This document shows positions 1 to 5,756 of a DNA stretch of 5,887 nucleotides, piece by piece. Every line of letters begins with the position of its first letter. Within the stretch, counting starts at the first letter, position 1. Origin of the DNA: an uncultured Lachnospiraceae bacterium. Its GTDB lineage: Bacteria; Bacillota_A; Clostridia; Lachnospirales; Lachnospiraceae. A program made the translations under genes and the position numbers. The notes under the pieces were generated by a model. The model was not told where the DNA came from. It ran no database searches and saw nothing but the letters and a program-made list of their open reading frames with translations. The stretch lies in the NCBI GenBank assembly GCA_947178085.1, contig CAMWWS010000184.1, positions 1 to 5,887 of the forward strand, written 5' to 3'.

Positions 1-1
1 T

Positions 2-1141
2 ATGGCGATTGCCCTCATGACAGACCTGATACAGCGGGCGGGATCACTTTTAACGTACCGTAAGGCAGTCCTGCCGGAGGTTTCTCTTACCAGCAACCTT
101 CCCTCCATGATGGACGGGGGAAAAGATTTCTGCGAATGGAGCAGGAAAGACAGGGAGCTGGCAGGGAACATCGGGAAGATTGTAACCCTTGTGCTTGGTA
201 AGTATGGAAAAGGTCTGGTAAGCCTTGCCCTTGCAGAGAGTTTTTTTGAGAAAGGCGGGGAGGATTACGAGGTAGTAAGCCTTGCAGGAAAGGGAAGGAT
301 GCAGGCGGAAAGCGGTGGTAAGACAGAGCAGGTTTTTGTCGCGGTCGGAATTTTGACAAAGCTATCCATACTCAATAATTGTATGGAGGATGCCGTGGAT
401 ATGCTGGAGAGCTTTAGGCAGATAGCAGAGCAGGAAGCGCCGAAGCTTCTGCCAAATATCCGTACAATGTTTGTAAGAATGGACTTGTATACAGGCAGGG
501 TTAGCGAAGCATACCGGTGGCTTTCCAAAGCGCCGGATGAGAACGCAGAGTTTAATACAATGGAACGGTATCGTTATCTGACAAAAGTAAGGGTGTATCT
601 GAGTGCCGGACGGAAGGAAAAGGCGATGCTGTTACTGGATAAGATGCGTTTCTATGCAGAGAAAATGCACCGAACCTACATAGAGATAGAAGTGATGATA
701 CTGACGGCAATCACCCAGTACCGACAATGCCGTGACGGATGGCAGGATGTTTTACAGGAGGCGGTGGCAAAAGCGGAAGATTACCACTTTGTGCGGATCC
801 TGACAAGGGAAGGCGCAGCGCTGTGGGAACTTTTGAAAGCCGGTACGGTCACATGGAAGGATCAGTCATTCAGAGAACAGGTCATGTCGGAATGTGAACG
901 GATGGCAGGTTTTTATCCGTCCTACCTGAAAGAAAAGCAGGAGGGGAATGTGTTCCTGACAGATAAGGCACTGAAAATCCTGCGGCTGCAGGCGGAAGGA
1001 CTGTCAGTAGAAAAGATTGCAGAGCAGCTGGGTCTGTCCAAGGCGGGAGTGAAATATTACAATCAGGAAACTTATAAGAAGTTAGGTGTAAACAATAAAA
1101 CCGCCGCAATAGCAGAAGCCAGAAACAGAAGGTTGATGTAG
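2..1141 (+). CDS. LuxR/MalT-type transcriptional regulator, C-terminal part (5' end outside window)
   Basis: The frame is open to the window edge and no ribosome binding site precedes the first ATG, so this is very probably the last 379 residues of a larger protein; MalT-like regulators are commonly 800-900 residues. Residues about 185-260 are alpha-helical and resemble the TPR-like solenoid of that family (for example YLTKVRVYLSAGRKEKAMLL). Residues about 317-379 form a LuxR/GerE helix-turn-helix: FLTDKALKILRLQAEGLS, then EKIAEQLGLSKAGVKYYNQ, then YKKLGVNNKTAAIAEA, matching the family pattern of LT..E...L.L.A.G.S...IA..L..S...VK......KL.V..... The usual N-terminal NTP-binding sensor part is not visible. 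It lies 62 bp before the HD-GYP gene with no terminator between, so the two may share a transcript, and it may control that operon. Its inducer is unknown. Confidence 0.85.
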   Translation: MAIALMTDLIQRAGSLLTYRKAVLPEVSLTSNLPSMMDGGKDFCEWSRKDRELAGNIGKIVTLVLGKYGKGLVSLALAESFFEKGGEDYEVVSLAGKGRMQAESGGKTEQVFVAVGILTKLSILNNCMEDAVDMLESFRQIAEQEAPKLLPNIRTMFVRMDLYTGRVSEAYRWLSKAPDENAEFNTMERYRYLTKVRVYLSAGRKEKAMLLLDKMRFYAEKMHRTYIEIEVMILTAITQYRQCRDGWQDVLQEAVAKAEDYHFVRILTREGAALWELLKAGTVTWKDQSFREQVMSECERMAGFYPSYLKEKQEGNVFLTDKALKILRLQAEGLSVEKIAEQLGLSKAGVKYYNQETYKKLGVNNKTAAIAEARNRRLM

Positions 1142-1203
1142 AAGATTTTGAGCTGTCATTTTGAGTAGATGTTTACGGAGAAAAGCCGGTAAGGAGAATT
1201 GTT

Positions 1204-2556
1204 ATGAACCTGATTTATAATATTGATTTTGAAATAGTTGGGGCGATATATGTTCTGGTAATCTATGCTGCGTTATGTATATACTATTCCAACCAATCGG
1301 AGGTCAATAAGAAATTTAAATTAGTTGTCAAATGTATTCTGGCGACAGAAGTCATGGACATAGTGACAGCCATCACCATAAGTTATGGGAGTGAGATTCC
1401 GCCGAAACTGAATATACTTACAAATACTGTTTATTTTGGTTTAGCGATTAGTCTTGGATACTGTTTTCTTCTGTATGTGGAAAGCTATGTCAATGAAAAT
1501 GCAGGCAGGATTAAAAGCATACGTGTTAATAAAATCAGTTATTTATCGCTGTTAGCCATTCTTGTTTTGAATATGTTTACAGGATTTTTATTCAGCTTTA
1601 ACGAGGCGGGGGAGTATATTCATGGGAGCCTGTATTTGTTTATTTATATTGTACCATTATATTATATATTTTTTTCGGCAGTAGTGCTCATTAAAAACCA
1701 GAGATTTTTCAAAATAAAGCAGAAAATATCCATTGGTGTATATATCTTTATGTGTTTGCTGGGACCGGTTATGCAGATGCTATGGTTTCCGGATGTTTTA
1801 CTGAGTGTGTTTACACCTTCGCTTGCAGTTCTGGTCATTCTGTTTTCCATGGAGACGCCGGATTACCAACTGCTGATGAAAACACTTGCAGAGCTTGATG
1901 ATCTTCGAAAAAATTTACAGATAGAAGTAAAGAAACAGACAAAAAAAGCAGAAGACAGAAGGGAAAAAGTAGAACGCTTGTCTGAGCAGGTAATTCTGAC
2001 GCTTGCAAAAACAATTGATGCGAAGGATAAGTATACAAATGGACATTCGGAAAGAGTGGCGGCTTATTCGAGGGAGATCGCAAAAAGAATGGGAATGTCC
2101 GAACAGGAGCAGCATGAAATTTATCACATGGGGCTTTTGCATGATATTGGGAAAATAGGAGTATCAGATGAGATTATCAATAAGCCGGGAAAACTGACAG
2201 ATGAAGAGTACCTGATGATAAAGAAGCATCCGGAAATCGGTGGGGAAATTCTTGCAATCATATCGGAACTTCCGGATATCTCAATCGGAGCGAAGTATCA
2301 TCATGAAAAATATGATGGAACCGGCTATCCGTATAAAATCGCGGGAGAGGATATACCTTTTTATGCAAGGATTATCGGAATTGCGGATGCCTATGATGCG
2401 ATGACTTCCAGGCGAAGTTACCGTGATGTCCTGCCGCAGCAGGTGGTTCGTGCGGAAATCGAAAAAGGAAGGGGAACGCAGTTCGCGCCGGAGTGCGCGG
2501 ATATTATGCTGCAGATGATCGACGAGGATACGGGTTATCAGTTGCACGAGCATTAG
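1204..2556 (+). CDS. Membrane HD-GYP domain protein, probable cyclic-di-GMP phosphodiesterase
   Basis: The 450-residue protein has three parts. Residues about 8-217 contain seven hydrophobic stretches (roughly 8-29, 40-62, 70-95, 111-132, 141-163, 175-196, 199-217), a multi-pass membrane sensor. Residues about 228-262 are charged and likely coiled coil (KKQTKKAEDRREKVERL). Residues about 263-445 are an HD-GYP domain. Visible metal and catalytic residues are H281 (GHSERV), H313-D314 with K317 (HDIGK), H342 (KKHPEIG), H366-H367, the GYP loop D371-G-T-G-Y-P376, and D395 (IADAYDAM). All expected residues are present, so hydrolysis of cyclic-di-GMP to pGpG or GMP on the cytoplasmic side is likely; this is inferred from the family. 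The start is supported by AAGGAG at 1191-1196, seven bases before the ATG. As I recall, similar membrane domains are also found fused to GGDEF cyclases in clostridia. The signal sensed is unknown. Confidence 0.92.
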   Translation: MNLIYNIDFEIVGAIYVLVIYAALCIYYSNQSEVNKKFKLVVKCILATEVMDIVTAITISYGSEIPPKLNILTNTVYFGLAISLGYCFLLYVESYVNENAGRIKSIRVNKISYLSLLAILVLNMFTGFLFSFNEAGEYIHGSLYLFIYIVPLYYIFFSAVVLIKNQRFFKIKQKISIGVYIFMCLLGPVMQMLWFPDVLLSVFTPSLAVLVILFSMETPDYQLLMKTLAELDDLRKNLQIEVKKQTKKAEDRREKVERLSEQVILTLAKTIDAKDKYTNGHSERVAAYSREIAKRMGMSEQEQHEIYHMGLLHDIGKIGVSDEIINKPGKLTDEEYLMIKKHPEIGGEILAIISELPDISIGAKYHHEKYDGTGYPYKIAGEDIPFYARIIGIADAYDAMTSRRSYRDVLPQQVVRAEIEKGRGTQFAPECADIMLQMIDEDTGYQLHEH

Positions 2557-2591
2557 AGAAGTTTAGGGCTCTATCTTTCCTCAATCCTTTA

Positions 2592-2600
2592 TGCTACAAT
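2592..2600 (+). promoter_or_regulatory. Extended -10 promoter for the hydrolase gene
   Basis: TGCTACAAT is an extended -10 element (TG, one base, then TACAAT, 5 of 6 to consensus), followed by A-rich DNA. The -35 region 17 bp upstream is poor (TATCTT near 2572), which is usual for extended -10 promoters. It lies in the 89-bp gap after the HD-GYP gene, so the hydrolase can be expressed separately. Confidence 0.45.
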
Positions 2601-2645
2601 AAAAACGGAGCTGCCTAATATGAAAGAAATAGGAGGAAAGCAATT

Positions 2646-3530
2646 ATGTCAGCAGCAAGTGATATGGTAAGAAAAACGTTTGGTGAAGGTGATGATAAAA
2701 GAGATGCAGGGCTTACCACTCCCGATAATATAGAAAGATACGATGATATACAATATGGTACTGACCCTAAATGGAATGTGCTGGATGTATATAGACCTAA
2801 ATCACGCAAAGGGGATAAACTCCCTGTCATTGTAAGCGTCCACGGAGGCGGATGGGTGTACGGAGACAAGGAGAGATACCAGTATTACTGTATGAGCCTT
2901 GCGCGGCATGGATTTGCGGTCGTTAATTTTACATACCGCCTTGCCCCGGAACACAAATATCCGGCAGCAATAGAGGATACAAATGCAGTATTCAAATGGG
3001 TGCTGGAAAATGCAGATGAATATGATTTTGATACAGAGCACATTTTTGGGGTAGGTGACTCAGCAGGAGCGCATCAGTTGGGATTATATACCGCGATGTG
3101 CACGAACAGGGAATATGCGGCAGAATATGATTTCAAGGTTCCGGAAGGTTTTAAGCCAACAGCGGTAGCATTGAACTGCGGAGCCTATAAGATCGATGTA
3201 TCGGGACGTTCGGATGATCTGACTGTTGCACTTATGGGAGACTATCTGCCGGGGAAGGGAACGGAGCAGGAGATTCATATGGTTGGTGTGGTAAATCATA
3301 TTACAGAGGAATATGTTCCTGTTTTCTATATGACCTGTACCGGAGATTTCCTGTTAGATCAGGCTCCGATTCTTGAAGTGAAGCTGCTTGAGAAGAAGAT
3401 CCCACATGAATTTCATTTCTATGGGGATAAAGACCATGAGCTTGGACATGTGTTTCATTGTAACATAAAAAGTGAAGATGCCGCAAAATGCAATAAGGAT
3501 GAATGTGATTTCTTTAAAAAATTTTTGTAA
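2646..3530 (+). CDS. Alpha/beta hydrolase, HSL-like esterase/lipase family
   Basis: This 294-residue cytoplasmic protein has no signal peptide. It carries the hormone-sensitive-lipase-type oxyanion motif HGGGW at residues 66-70, with YGD just behind it. The nucleophile elbow G137-D-S139-A-G141 places Ser139 as the nucleophile. D234 (TCTGDFLLDQ) fits the catalytic acid and H268 (LGHVF) the catalytic histidine; H264 is a less likely alternative. The length fits the family's usual 280-320 residues. The likely reaction is hydrolysis of a small carboxylic ester such as an acylated or acetylated metabolite; the substrate cannot be read from sequence. AGGAGG at 2631-2636, nine bases before the ATG, fixes the start. 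A promoter-like element lies upstream and a strong terminator downstream, so it is probably monocistronic. A cysteine-containing tail (HCNIKSEDAAKCNKDEC) is a slight oddity. Confidence 0.9.
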   Translation: MSAASDMVRKTFGEGDDKRDAGLTTPDNIERYDDIQYGTDPKWNVLDVYRPKSRKGDKLPVIVSVHGGGWVYGDKERYQYYCMSLARHGFAVVNFTYRLAPEHKYPAAIEDTNAVFKWVLENADEYDFDTEHIFGVGDSAGAHQLGLYTAMCTNREYAAEYDFKVPEGFKPTAVALNCGAYKIDVSGRSDDLTVALMGDYLPGKGTEQEIHMVGVVNHITEEYVPVFYMTCTGDFLLDQAPILEVKLLEKKIPHEFHFYGDKDHELGHVFHCNIKSEDAAKCNKDECDFFKKFL

Positions 3531-3586
3531 TTAACGAACCTGATTAGCAAGAATTATTTTAACCAATAACACATGTTTGTTAATTT

Positions 3587-3649
3587 TGCACAATAAAATC
3601 ACCTGTTATGACTCCGATCAGAGTGCTAAACAGATGATTTTTTTGTGCA
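3587..3649. terminator. Long bidirectional terminator hairpin after the hydrolase gene
   Basis: Arms 3587-3607 and 3629-3649 pair at 19 of 21 positions, with an inner ACTC/GAGT stem (3611-3614 with 3621-3624) closing the loop CGATCA. The plus-strand 3' arm carries seven Ts (3638-3644) opposite an A-rich 5' arm, the usual design of an intrinsic terminator. The minus strand reads almost as well, so it could also stop transcription arriving from the insertion sequence. It begins 57 bp after the hydrolase stop codon. Between it and the insertion sequence (3650-3696) I see nothing else. Confidence 0.75.
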
Positions 3650-3731
3650 GTTTTTCCCTTGCTGGTCTGACTGCTTTTTTAGTTGCATGAAAAATAGAGG
3701 TACTTTTTGTGTACCATTCCGACACCCCCAA

Positions 3732-3756
3732 CCCCCTTGCCCGACTCCCAAGGGGG
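3732..3756 (-). terminator. GC-rich hairpin just after the transposase stop
   Basis: CCCCCTTG (3732-3739) pairs perfectly with CAAGGGGG (3749-3756) across a nine-base loop. It begins four bases beyond the tandem TAA-TAG stops of the transposase on the minus strand. No T-tract follows directly, but a second small hairpin (3699-3715) is followed on the minus strand by TCTATTTTT, so the pair may end the transposase transcript. It could equally be an internal structural part of the element. Confidence 0.4.
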
Positions 3757-3759
3757 CTA

Positions 3760-4821
3760 TTATGCTACGGCTAAATTCAGACTGTCTTTATACTGGGCGG
3801 AGCTGATCCAGCCGAACATTTTACGGGGATAGTTATTGATCCATGTTTCAACCATCTCAATTTCTTTCTTGGATACAAGATCGAAGTTTGTACCCTTGGG
3901 AAAGAAGCGCCTGATCATGCGGTTAATATTCTCATTAGTGCCGCGTTCATATGCGCTGTAAGGGTGGCAGTAGTATAAAACTGTACGGTTCCCTTTTGTG
4001 TAGCGGCTTTTTTCGATCCCTTCACCGTCTAGGAACTCCACGCCATTATCACAGGTGATTGTTTTGAACTTCTCACGGAATTTCTTACTTCCATATTTCT
4101 TTTCAAGCATGTTCAGGGCATGGACTACAGAAGCGGCTTTTTTATCTTTCATTTTTATAATGATTTCTTCCCGTGTCATGCGTTCAGAGAGAACCAGCAG
4201 GCAGGACGTCCCGTTCTTCTGGCCGCTGACTACAGTGTCCATCTCCCAGTGTCCGTATTCTTTACGGTCCAATATTTCTGGATCGCGTTTTTCTATGGAC
4301 TGTCCGGAGCGGTTGTTCAGGGCAACTTTTGACTTTTTTTCCTTTTTCTTTGCAGTTGCTTTCTTCTGGGGCAGATCGTGATAATCTGCATTCAGGAACA
4401 GCCCCATATCAAAATAGTTATAGATTGTCTTTGCACAAATAGAAGTCTTAAACTCTATTCCCTCATTCCGGGCATGGTAAAGCAGCGCCTCAGGAGAATA
4501 CTTTTTATTCTTCACCATGTCTTCAATATACGCCACAAGTTCATAGTCAGACCCGATTTTCAGGTTACGCCCGCGGTTCGACATGTTCTCTTCACTGACC
4601 ATCTGGGCATAGTCTGCTTTATACACCTCATGCTTTACAAGATGTGTATCGATCTGCGTCACAGTGCCCTTGTTTATTTCGTAGCGGACAGTATGGTATT
4701 TATGACCGATAGCGTCCGCGATCTCCGGAATGCTGCATTTCTTTTTTAGTAGTATTTCTATCTGGTATCTTTCACCCTCTGTTATGTAGTTGTAAGACGG
4801 TTCTTTTTCTTTTGCTGCCAT
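3760..4821 (-). CDS. IS30-family DDE transposase
   Basis: The 353-residue protein catalyses cut-and-join movement of the surrounding element. Residues about 15-52 form an N-terminal helix-turn-helix (IPEIADAIGHKYHTVRYEIN) that binds the ends. The catalytic core starts near residue 185, and the DDE residues are D195 (HWEMDTVV), D258 (TITCDNGVEF) and E297 (RGTNENINRMIRRFFPKGT), the last within the family's most recognisable signature. A lysine-rich linker (KKATAKKKEKKSK, about 153-165) separates the domains. The frame is intact and length is normal, so it may be active. I chose ATG at 4821 because AAGGGGG (4830-4836) sits eight bases before it; the in-frame GTG at 4830 would overlap that ribosome binding site. 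The gene ends with tandem stops TAA-TAG. It faces the hydrolase gene convergently, and strong hairpins on both sides may insulate it from outside transcription. Confidence 0.95.
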   Translation of the reverse strand: MAAKEKEPSYNYITEGERYQIEILLKKKCSIPEIADAIGHKYHTVRYEINKGTVTQIDTHLVKHEVYKADYAQMVSEENMSNRGRNLKIGSDYELVAYIEDMVKNKKYSPEALLYHARNEGIEFKTSICAKTIYNYFDMGLFLNADYHDLPQKKATAKKKEKKSKVALNNRSGQSIEKRDPEILDRKEYGHWEMDTVVSGQKNGTSCLLVLSERMTREEIIIKMKDKKAASVVHALNMLEKKYGSKKFREKFKTITCDNGVEFLDGEGIEKSRYTKGNRTVLYYCHPYSAYERGTNENINRMIRRFFPKGTNFDLVSKKEIEMVETWINNYPRKMFGWISSAQYKDSLNLAVA

Positions 4822-4829
4822 GATATGCA

Positions 4830-4836
4830 CCCCCTT
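4830..4836 (-). promoter_or_regulatory. Ribosome binding site that decides the transposase start
   Basis: The minus strand reads AAGGGGG followed by eight bases and then ATG at 4821. Its last G is the first base of the upstream GTG candidate at 4830, which rules that codon out as the usual start. Confidence 0.6.
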
Positions 4837-4849
4837 AATCCGAGGATGT

Positions 4850-4916
4850 CACAAAAAAATCCCGTCATAAAGGGTATATAAACGCTGCGCGCCCTTTACA
4901 ACAGGATTGTTTTGTG
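4850..4916 (-). terminator. 25-bp-stem terminator hairpin upstream of the transposase
   Basis: Arms 4850-4874 and 4892-4916 are complementary at 21 of 25 positions around a 17-base loop (4875-4891). In minus-strand RNA three of the four mismatches become G-U pairs, giving 24 of 25 paired, whereas plus-strand RNA would have four mismatches. The minus strand also ends in GGGATTTTTTTGTG, a T-tract in the terminator position. It therefore reads as an intrinsic terminator for transcripts arriving from the right. It would stop the RNA from the promoter at 5251-5278 and shield the transposase from read-in. The loop holds TATATA (4875-4880), with TTGTAA on the minus strand at 4901-4896, a weak possible transposase promoter with a short 15-bp spacer. 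Confidence 0.65.
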
Positions 4917-5018
4917 TGGCTGATATGAAATGTACTGAATCATAGTGACAATAATTGTCGCGACTAAACACTAAGACACAGACGTGTAAAAGCAGGATAT
5001 TTCCGCACTTAAAATTTA

Positions 5019-5035
5019 TAGGTCAGACTGTCCTA
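5019..5035. promoter_or_regulatory. 17-bp dyad, possible protein-binding site
   Basis: TAGGTCAGACTGTCCTA is symmetric at every position except one pair (T opposite T) and the centre base. It has the form of an operator, but no matching regulator gene lies in the window. Confidence 0.3.
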
Positions 5036-5047
5036 AAAACCCGTGTT

Positions 5048-5070
5048 CCCTACGGTGCATAGCCCTACGG
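5048..5070. repeat. Two copies of CCCTACGG with a 15-bp period
   Basis: CCCTACGG occurs at 5048-5055 and 5063-5070, separated by TGCATAG. Flanking inverted matches overlap it: CCCGT (5040-5044) with ACGGG (5067-5071), and CCTAC (5064-5068) with GTAGG (5078-5082). Such clustered direct and inverted repeats occur in transfer or replication origins and in structured RNAs; the role here is unknown. Confidence 0.45.
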
Positions 5071-5085
5071 GACAGCGGTAGGATT

Positions 5086-5118
5086 TTAAGTCCCCCTAAA
5101 TCCCCCAAGGGGACTTAA
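5086..5118. repeat. GC-rich hairpin with competing pairings
   Basis: TTAAGTCCCC (5086-5095) pairs perfectly with GGGGACTTAA (5109-5118) around a 13-base loop. An alternative short stem, TCCCC (5101-5105) with GGGGA (5109-5113), would use the same GGGG run. The block TCCCCC is repeated at 5091-5096 and 5101-5106. No T-tract follows on either strand, so it is not a standard terminator. Confidence 0.5.
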
Positions 5119-5250
5119 GGCTTCCTTGTTGTATCATGTTCTAATTTATCCGGTAATCTTTCTAATGCGTCCGTTTTTCTGTCTTCTGCGTTTTCCGTTT
5201 CTGATCTGTACCGTCTCCGTATACCGTGCCATCGGATTAGCTTAAACGCG

Positions 5251-5278
5251 ACTATAGCATATTTTGCGGAGAGGTCAA
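5251..5278 (-). promoter_or_regulatory. Near-consensus sigma-A-type promoter, leftward
   Basis: On the minus strand TTGACC (5278-5273) and TATAGT (5256-5251) are separated by 16 bp, and TG one base before the -10 gives an extended -10. Five of six bases match in each hexamer. Transcription would start near 5244. Confidence 0.65.
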
Positions 5279-5282
5279 ACAC

Positions 5283-5318
5283 CATAAAAATATTTTTGAA
5301 AAACATAAAAATTTTTTT
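5283..5318. repeat. Two 15-bp AT-rich direct repeats, 21 bp apart, between the promoters
   Basis: CATAAAAATATTTTT (5283-5297) and CATAAAAATTTTTTT (5304-5318) differ at one base and start 21 bp apart, two helical turns. Each contains a near-palindromic AAAAAT(A/T)TTTTT core. They lie just upstream of both -35 elements, so they could be paired operator sites or an intrinsically bent UP-like region. Confidence 0.5.
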
Positions 5319-5337
5319 ATTATTGCTGCGCAATTGT

Positions 5338-5365
5338 TTGACATCACCACAAAACACGCTATAAA
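5338..5365 (+). promoter_or_regulatory. Near-consensus sigma-A-type promoter, rightward
   Basis: TTGACA (5338-5343, perfect) and TATAAA (5360-5365, 5 of 6) are separated by 16 bp. Transcription would start near 5372, giving a leader of about 148 nt before the gene at 5520. It is the mirror partner of the leftward promoter. Confidence 0.7.
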
Positions 5366-5519
5366 CAGACGCAAGCAAACCCGACGACACGATATACGAA
5401 GCCAGTACAGAAAAGAAAGGAGTGAAGCAGAATACAGAAAAACTACATACAAAGCGCCCCTCAGAGCCACTCAACCAAAGCCAATTTTTTAAGGCTGTGA
5501 TAGCCGGAAAGGAAACAGA

Positions 5520-5708
5520 ATGAAAATTTATGATCTATTCGAAACAGAACTTATAAATGACTATATAGAAATATTCATAAGGGACGAAGATTTTTGTGTA
5601 GTTGCACATGGAAATTGGTATCAGGATAATATCTTGAAATATGAGCAAAAAGAAATCCAATCCTTCACATGGCAGGATGACAACAAAATTTACATCGATA
5701 TAAAATAA
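5520..5708 (+). CDS. Small hypothetical protein, 62 residues
   Basis: I do not recognise this protein family. It is acidic, lacks membrane segments and a signal peptide, and alternates hydrophobic and polar residues (YIEIFIRDEDFCVVAHGNWY, later KIYIDIK), suggesting a small beta-rich cytoplasmic protein. It is supported as a gene by GGAAAGG at 5506-5512, seven bases before the ATG, and by the strong promoter 150 bp upstream. The ATG overlaps the TGA of a 33-codon upstream frame as ATGA, hinting at translational coupling. Together with the next short gene it resembles the accessory gene strings of conjugative or phage-like elements; that is inference from layout and size only. It is followed by the next gene after 48 bp without a terminator, so the two are probably one operon. 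Confidence 0.65.
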   Translation: MKIYDLFETELINDYIEIFIRDEDFCVVAHGNWYQDNILKYEQKEIQSFTWQDDNKIYIDIK

Positions 5709-5756
5709 CACAAATATACTGACCTATCTGCAGATCGGGGAGAAGGAGAAAAGACA

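Larger units (their letters stand above)
3697..4866 (-). mobile_element. IS30-family insertion sequence (ends approximate)
   Basis: A complete IS30-type transposase gene is flanked by weakly matching ends. Reading inward, the left end from 3697 (GAGGTACTTTTTGTG, then TACCATTCC) and the right end from 4866 on the minus strand (GACGGGATTTTTTTGTG, then ACATCC) align with two single-base gaps. That gives an element of about 1.17 kb, within the usual size of the family. A small hairpin GGTAC/GTACC (3699-3703 with 3711-3715) lies at the left tip. No target duplication could be fixed. The alternative inverted 12-mer GATTTTTTTGTG at 3636-3647 and 4850-4861 would give a slightly longer element. The presence of an IS30 element is well supported; the ends are not. 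Confidence 0.6.
4850..5244 (-). ncRNA. Candidate structured non-coding transcript of about 395 nt
   Basis: A near-consensus promoter (5251-5278) points leftward and a strong terminator (4850-4916) lies about 330 bp downstream. Between them the minus strand has only tiny frames without ribosome binding sites. They include a 28-codon basic frame at 5232-5146 and 14- to 15-codon frames further on. The transcript would contain the hairpin at 5086-5118, the repeats at 5048-5070 and the dyad at 5019-5035. It could be a small RNA, the leader of a gene lost by rearrangement, or a transfer-origin region. Its existence is an inference from promoter and terminator placement. Confidence 0.25.
5173..5443. 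repeat. 109-bp imperfect inverted duplication containing two divergent promoters
   Basis: The plus strand from 5335 to 5443 and the minus strand from 5281 to 5173 align without gaps at 79 of 109 positions (72%). The promoter segment matches at 24 of 31 positions including its spacer (shared CAAAA and GCTATA). Downstream blocks are strongly conserved, for example CACG-TATACG, GTACAGA and GCAGAA-ACAGAAAAAC. Many differences downstream are transitions, fitting an old duplication. The arms are separated by 53 AT-rich bases (5282-5334). Transcripts in both directions would begin with related leader sequences. I counted the alignment by hand. Confidence 0.75.

Noticed and set aside
2620..2670. Sixteen-codon frame overlapping the hydrolase start
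   Set aside because: It has no ribosome binding site of its own and contains the hydrolase's AGGAGG.
4378..4749. A 123-codon plus-strand frame opposite the transposase
   Set aside because: It is a shadow of the transposase gene, without a ribosome binding site or recognisable protein features.
4822..4830. GTG start for the transposase adding three residues
   Set aside because: The GTG shares a base with the AAGGGGG ribosome binding site; ATG at 4821 has proper spacing.
3664..5028. GTCTGAC at 3665-3671 and, inverted, at 5022-5028 as possible insertion-sequence ends
   Set aside because: The match is only seven bases with poor flanking alignment, and the element would be unusually long for the family.
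5146..5232. A 28-codon basic minus-strand frame just after the leftward promoter (begins MARYTETVQIRNGK)
   Set aside because: There is no ribosome binding site and the leader is only about 12 nt. The homologous plus-strand copy has ACG instead of ATG and an early stop, so coding is not supported.
5115..5474. A 119-codon minus-strand frame
   Set aside because: It starts with TTG, has no ribosome binding site and runs across both divergent promoters and the AT-rich repeats. Its length looks like chance.
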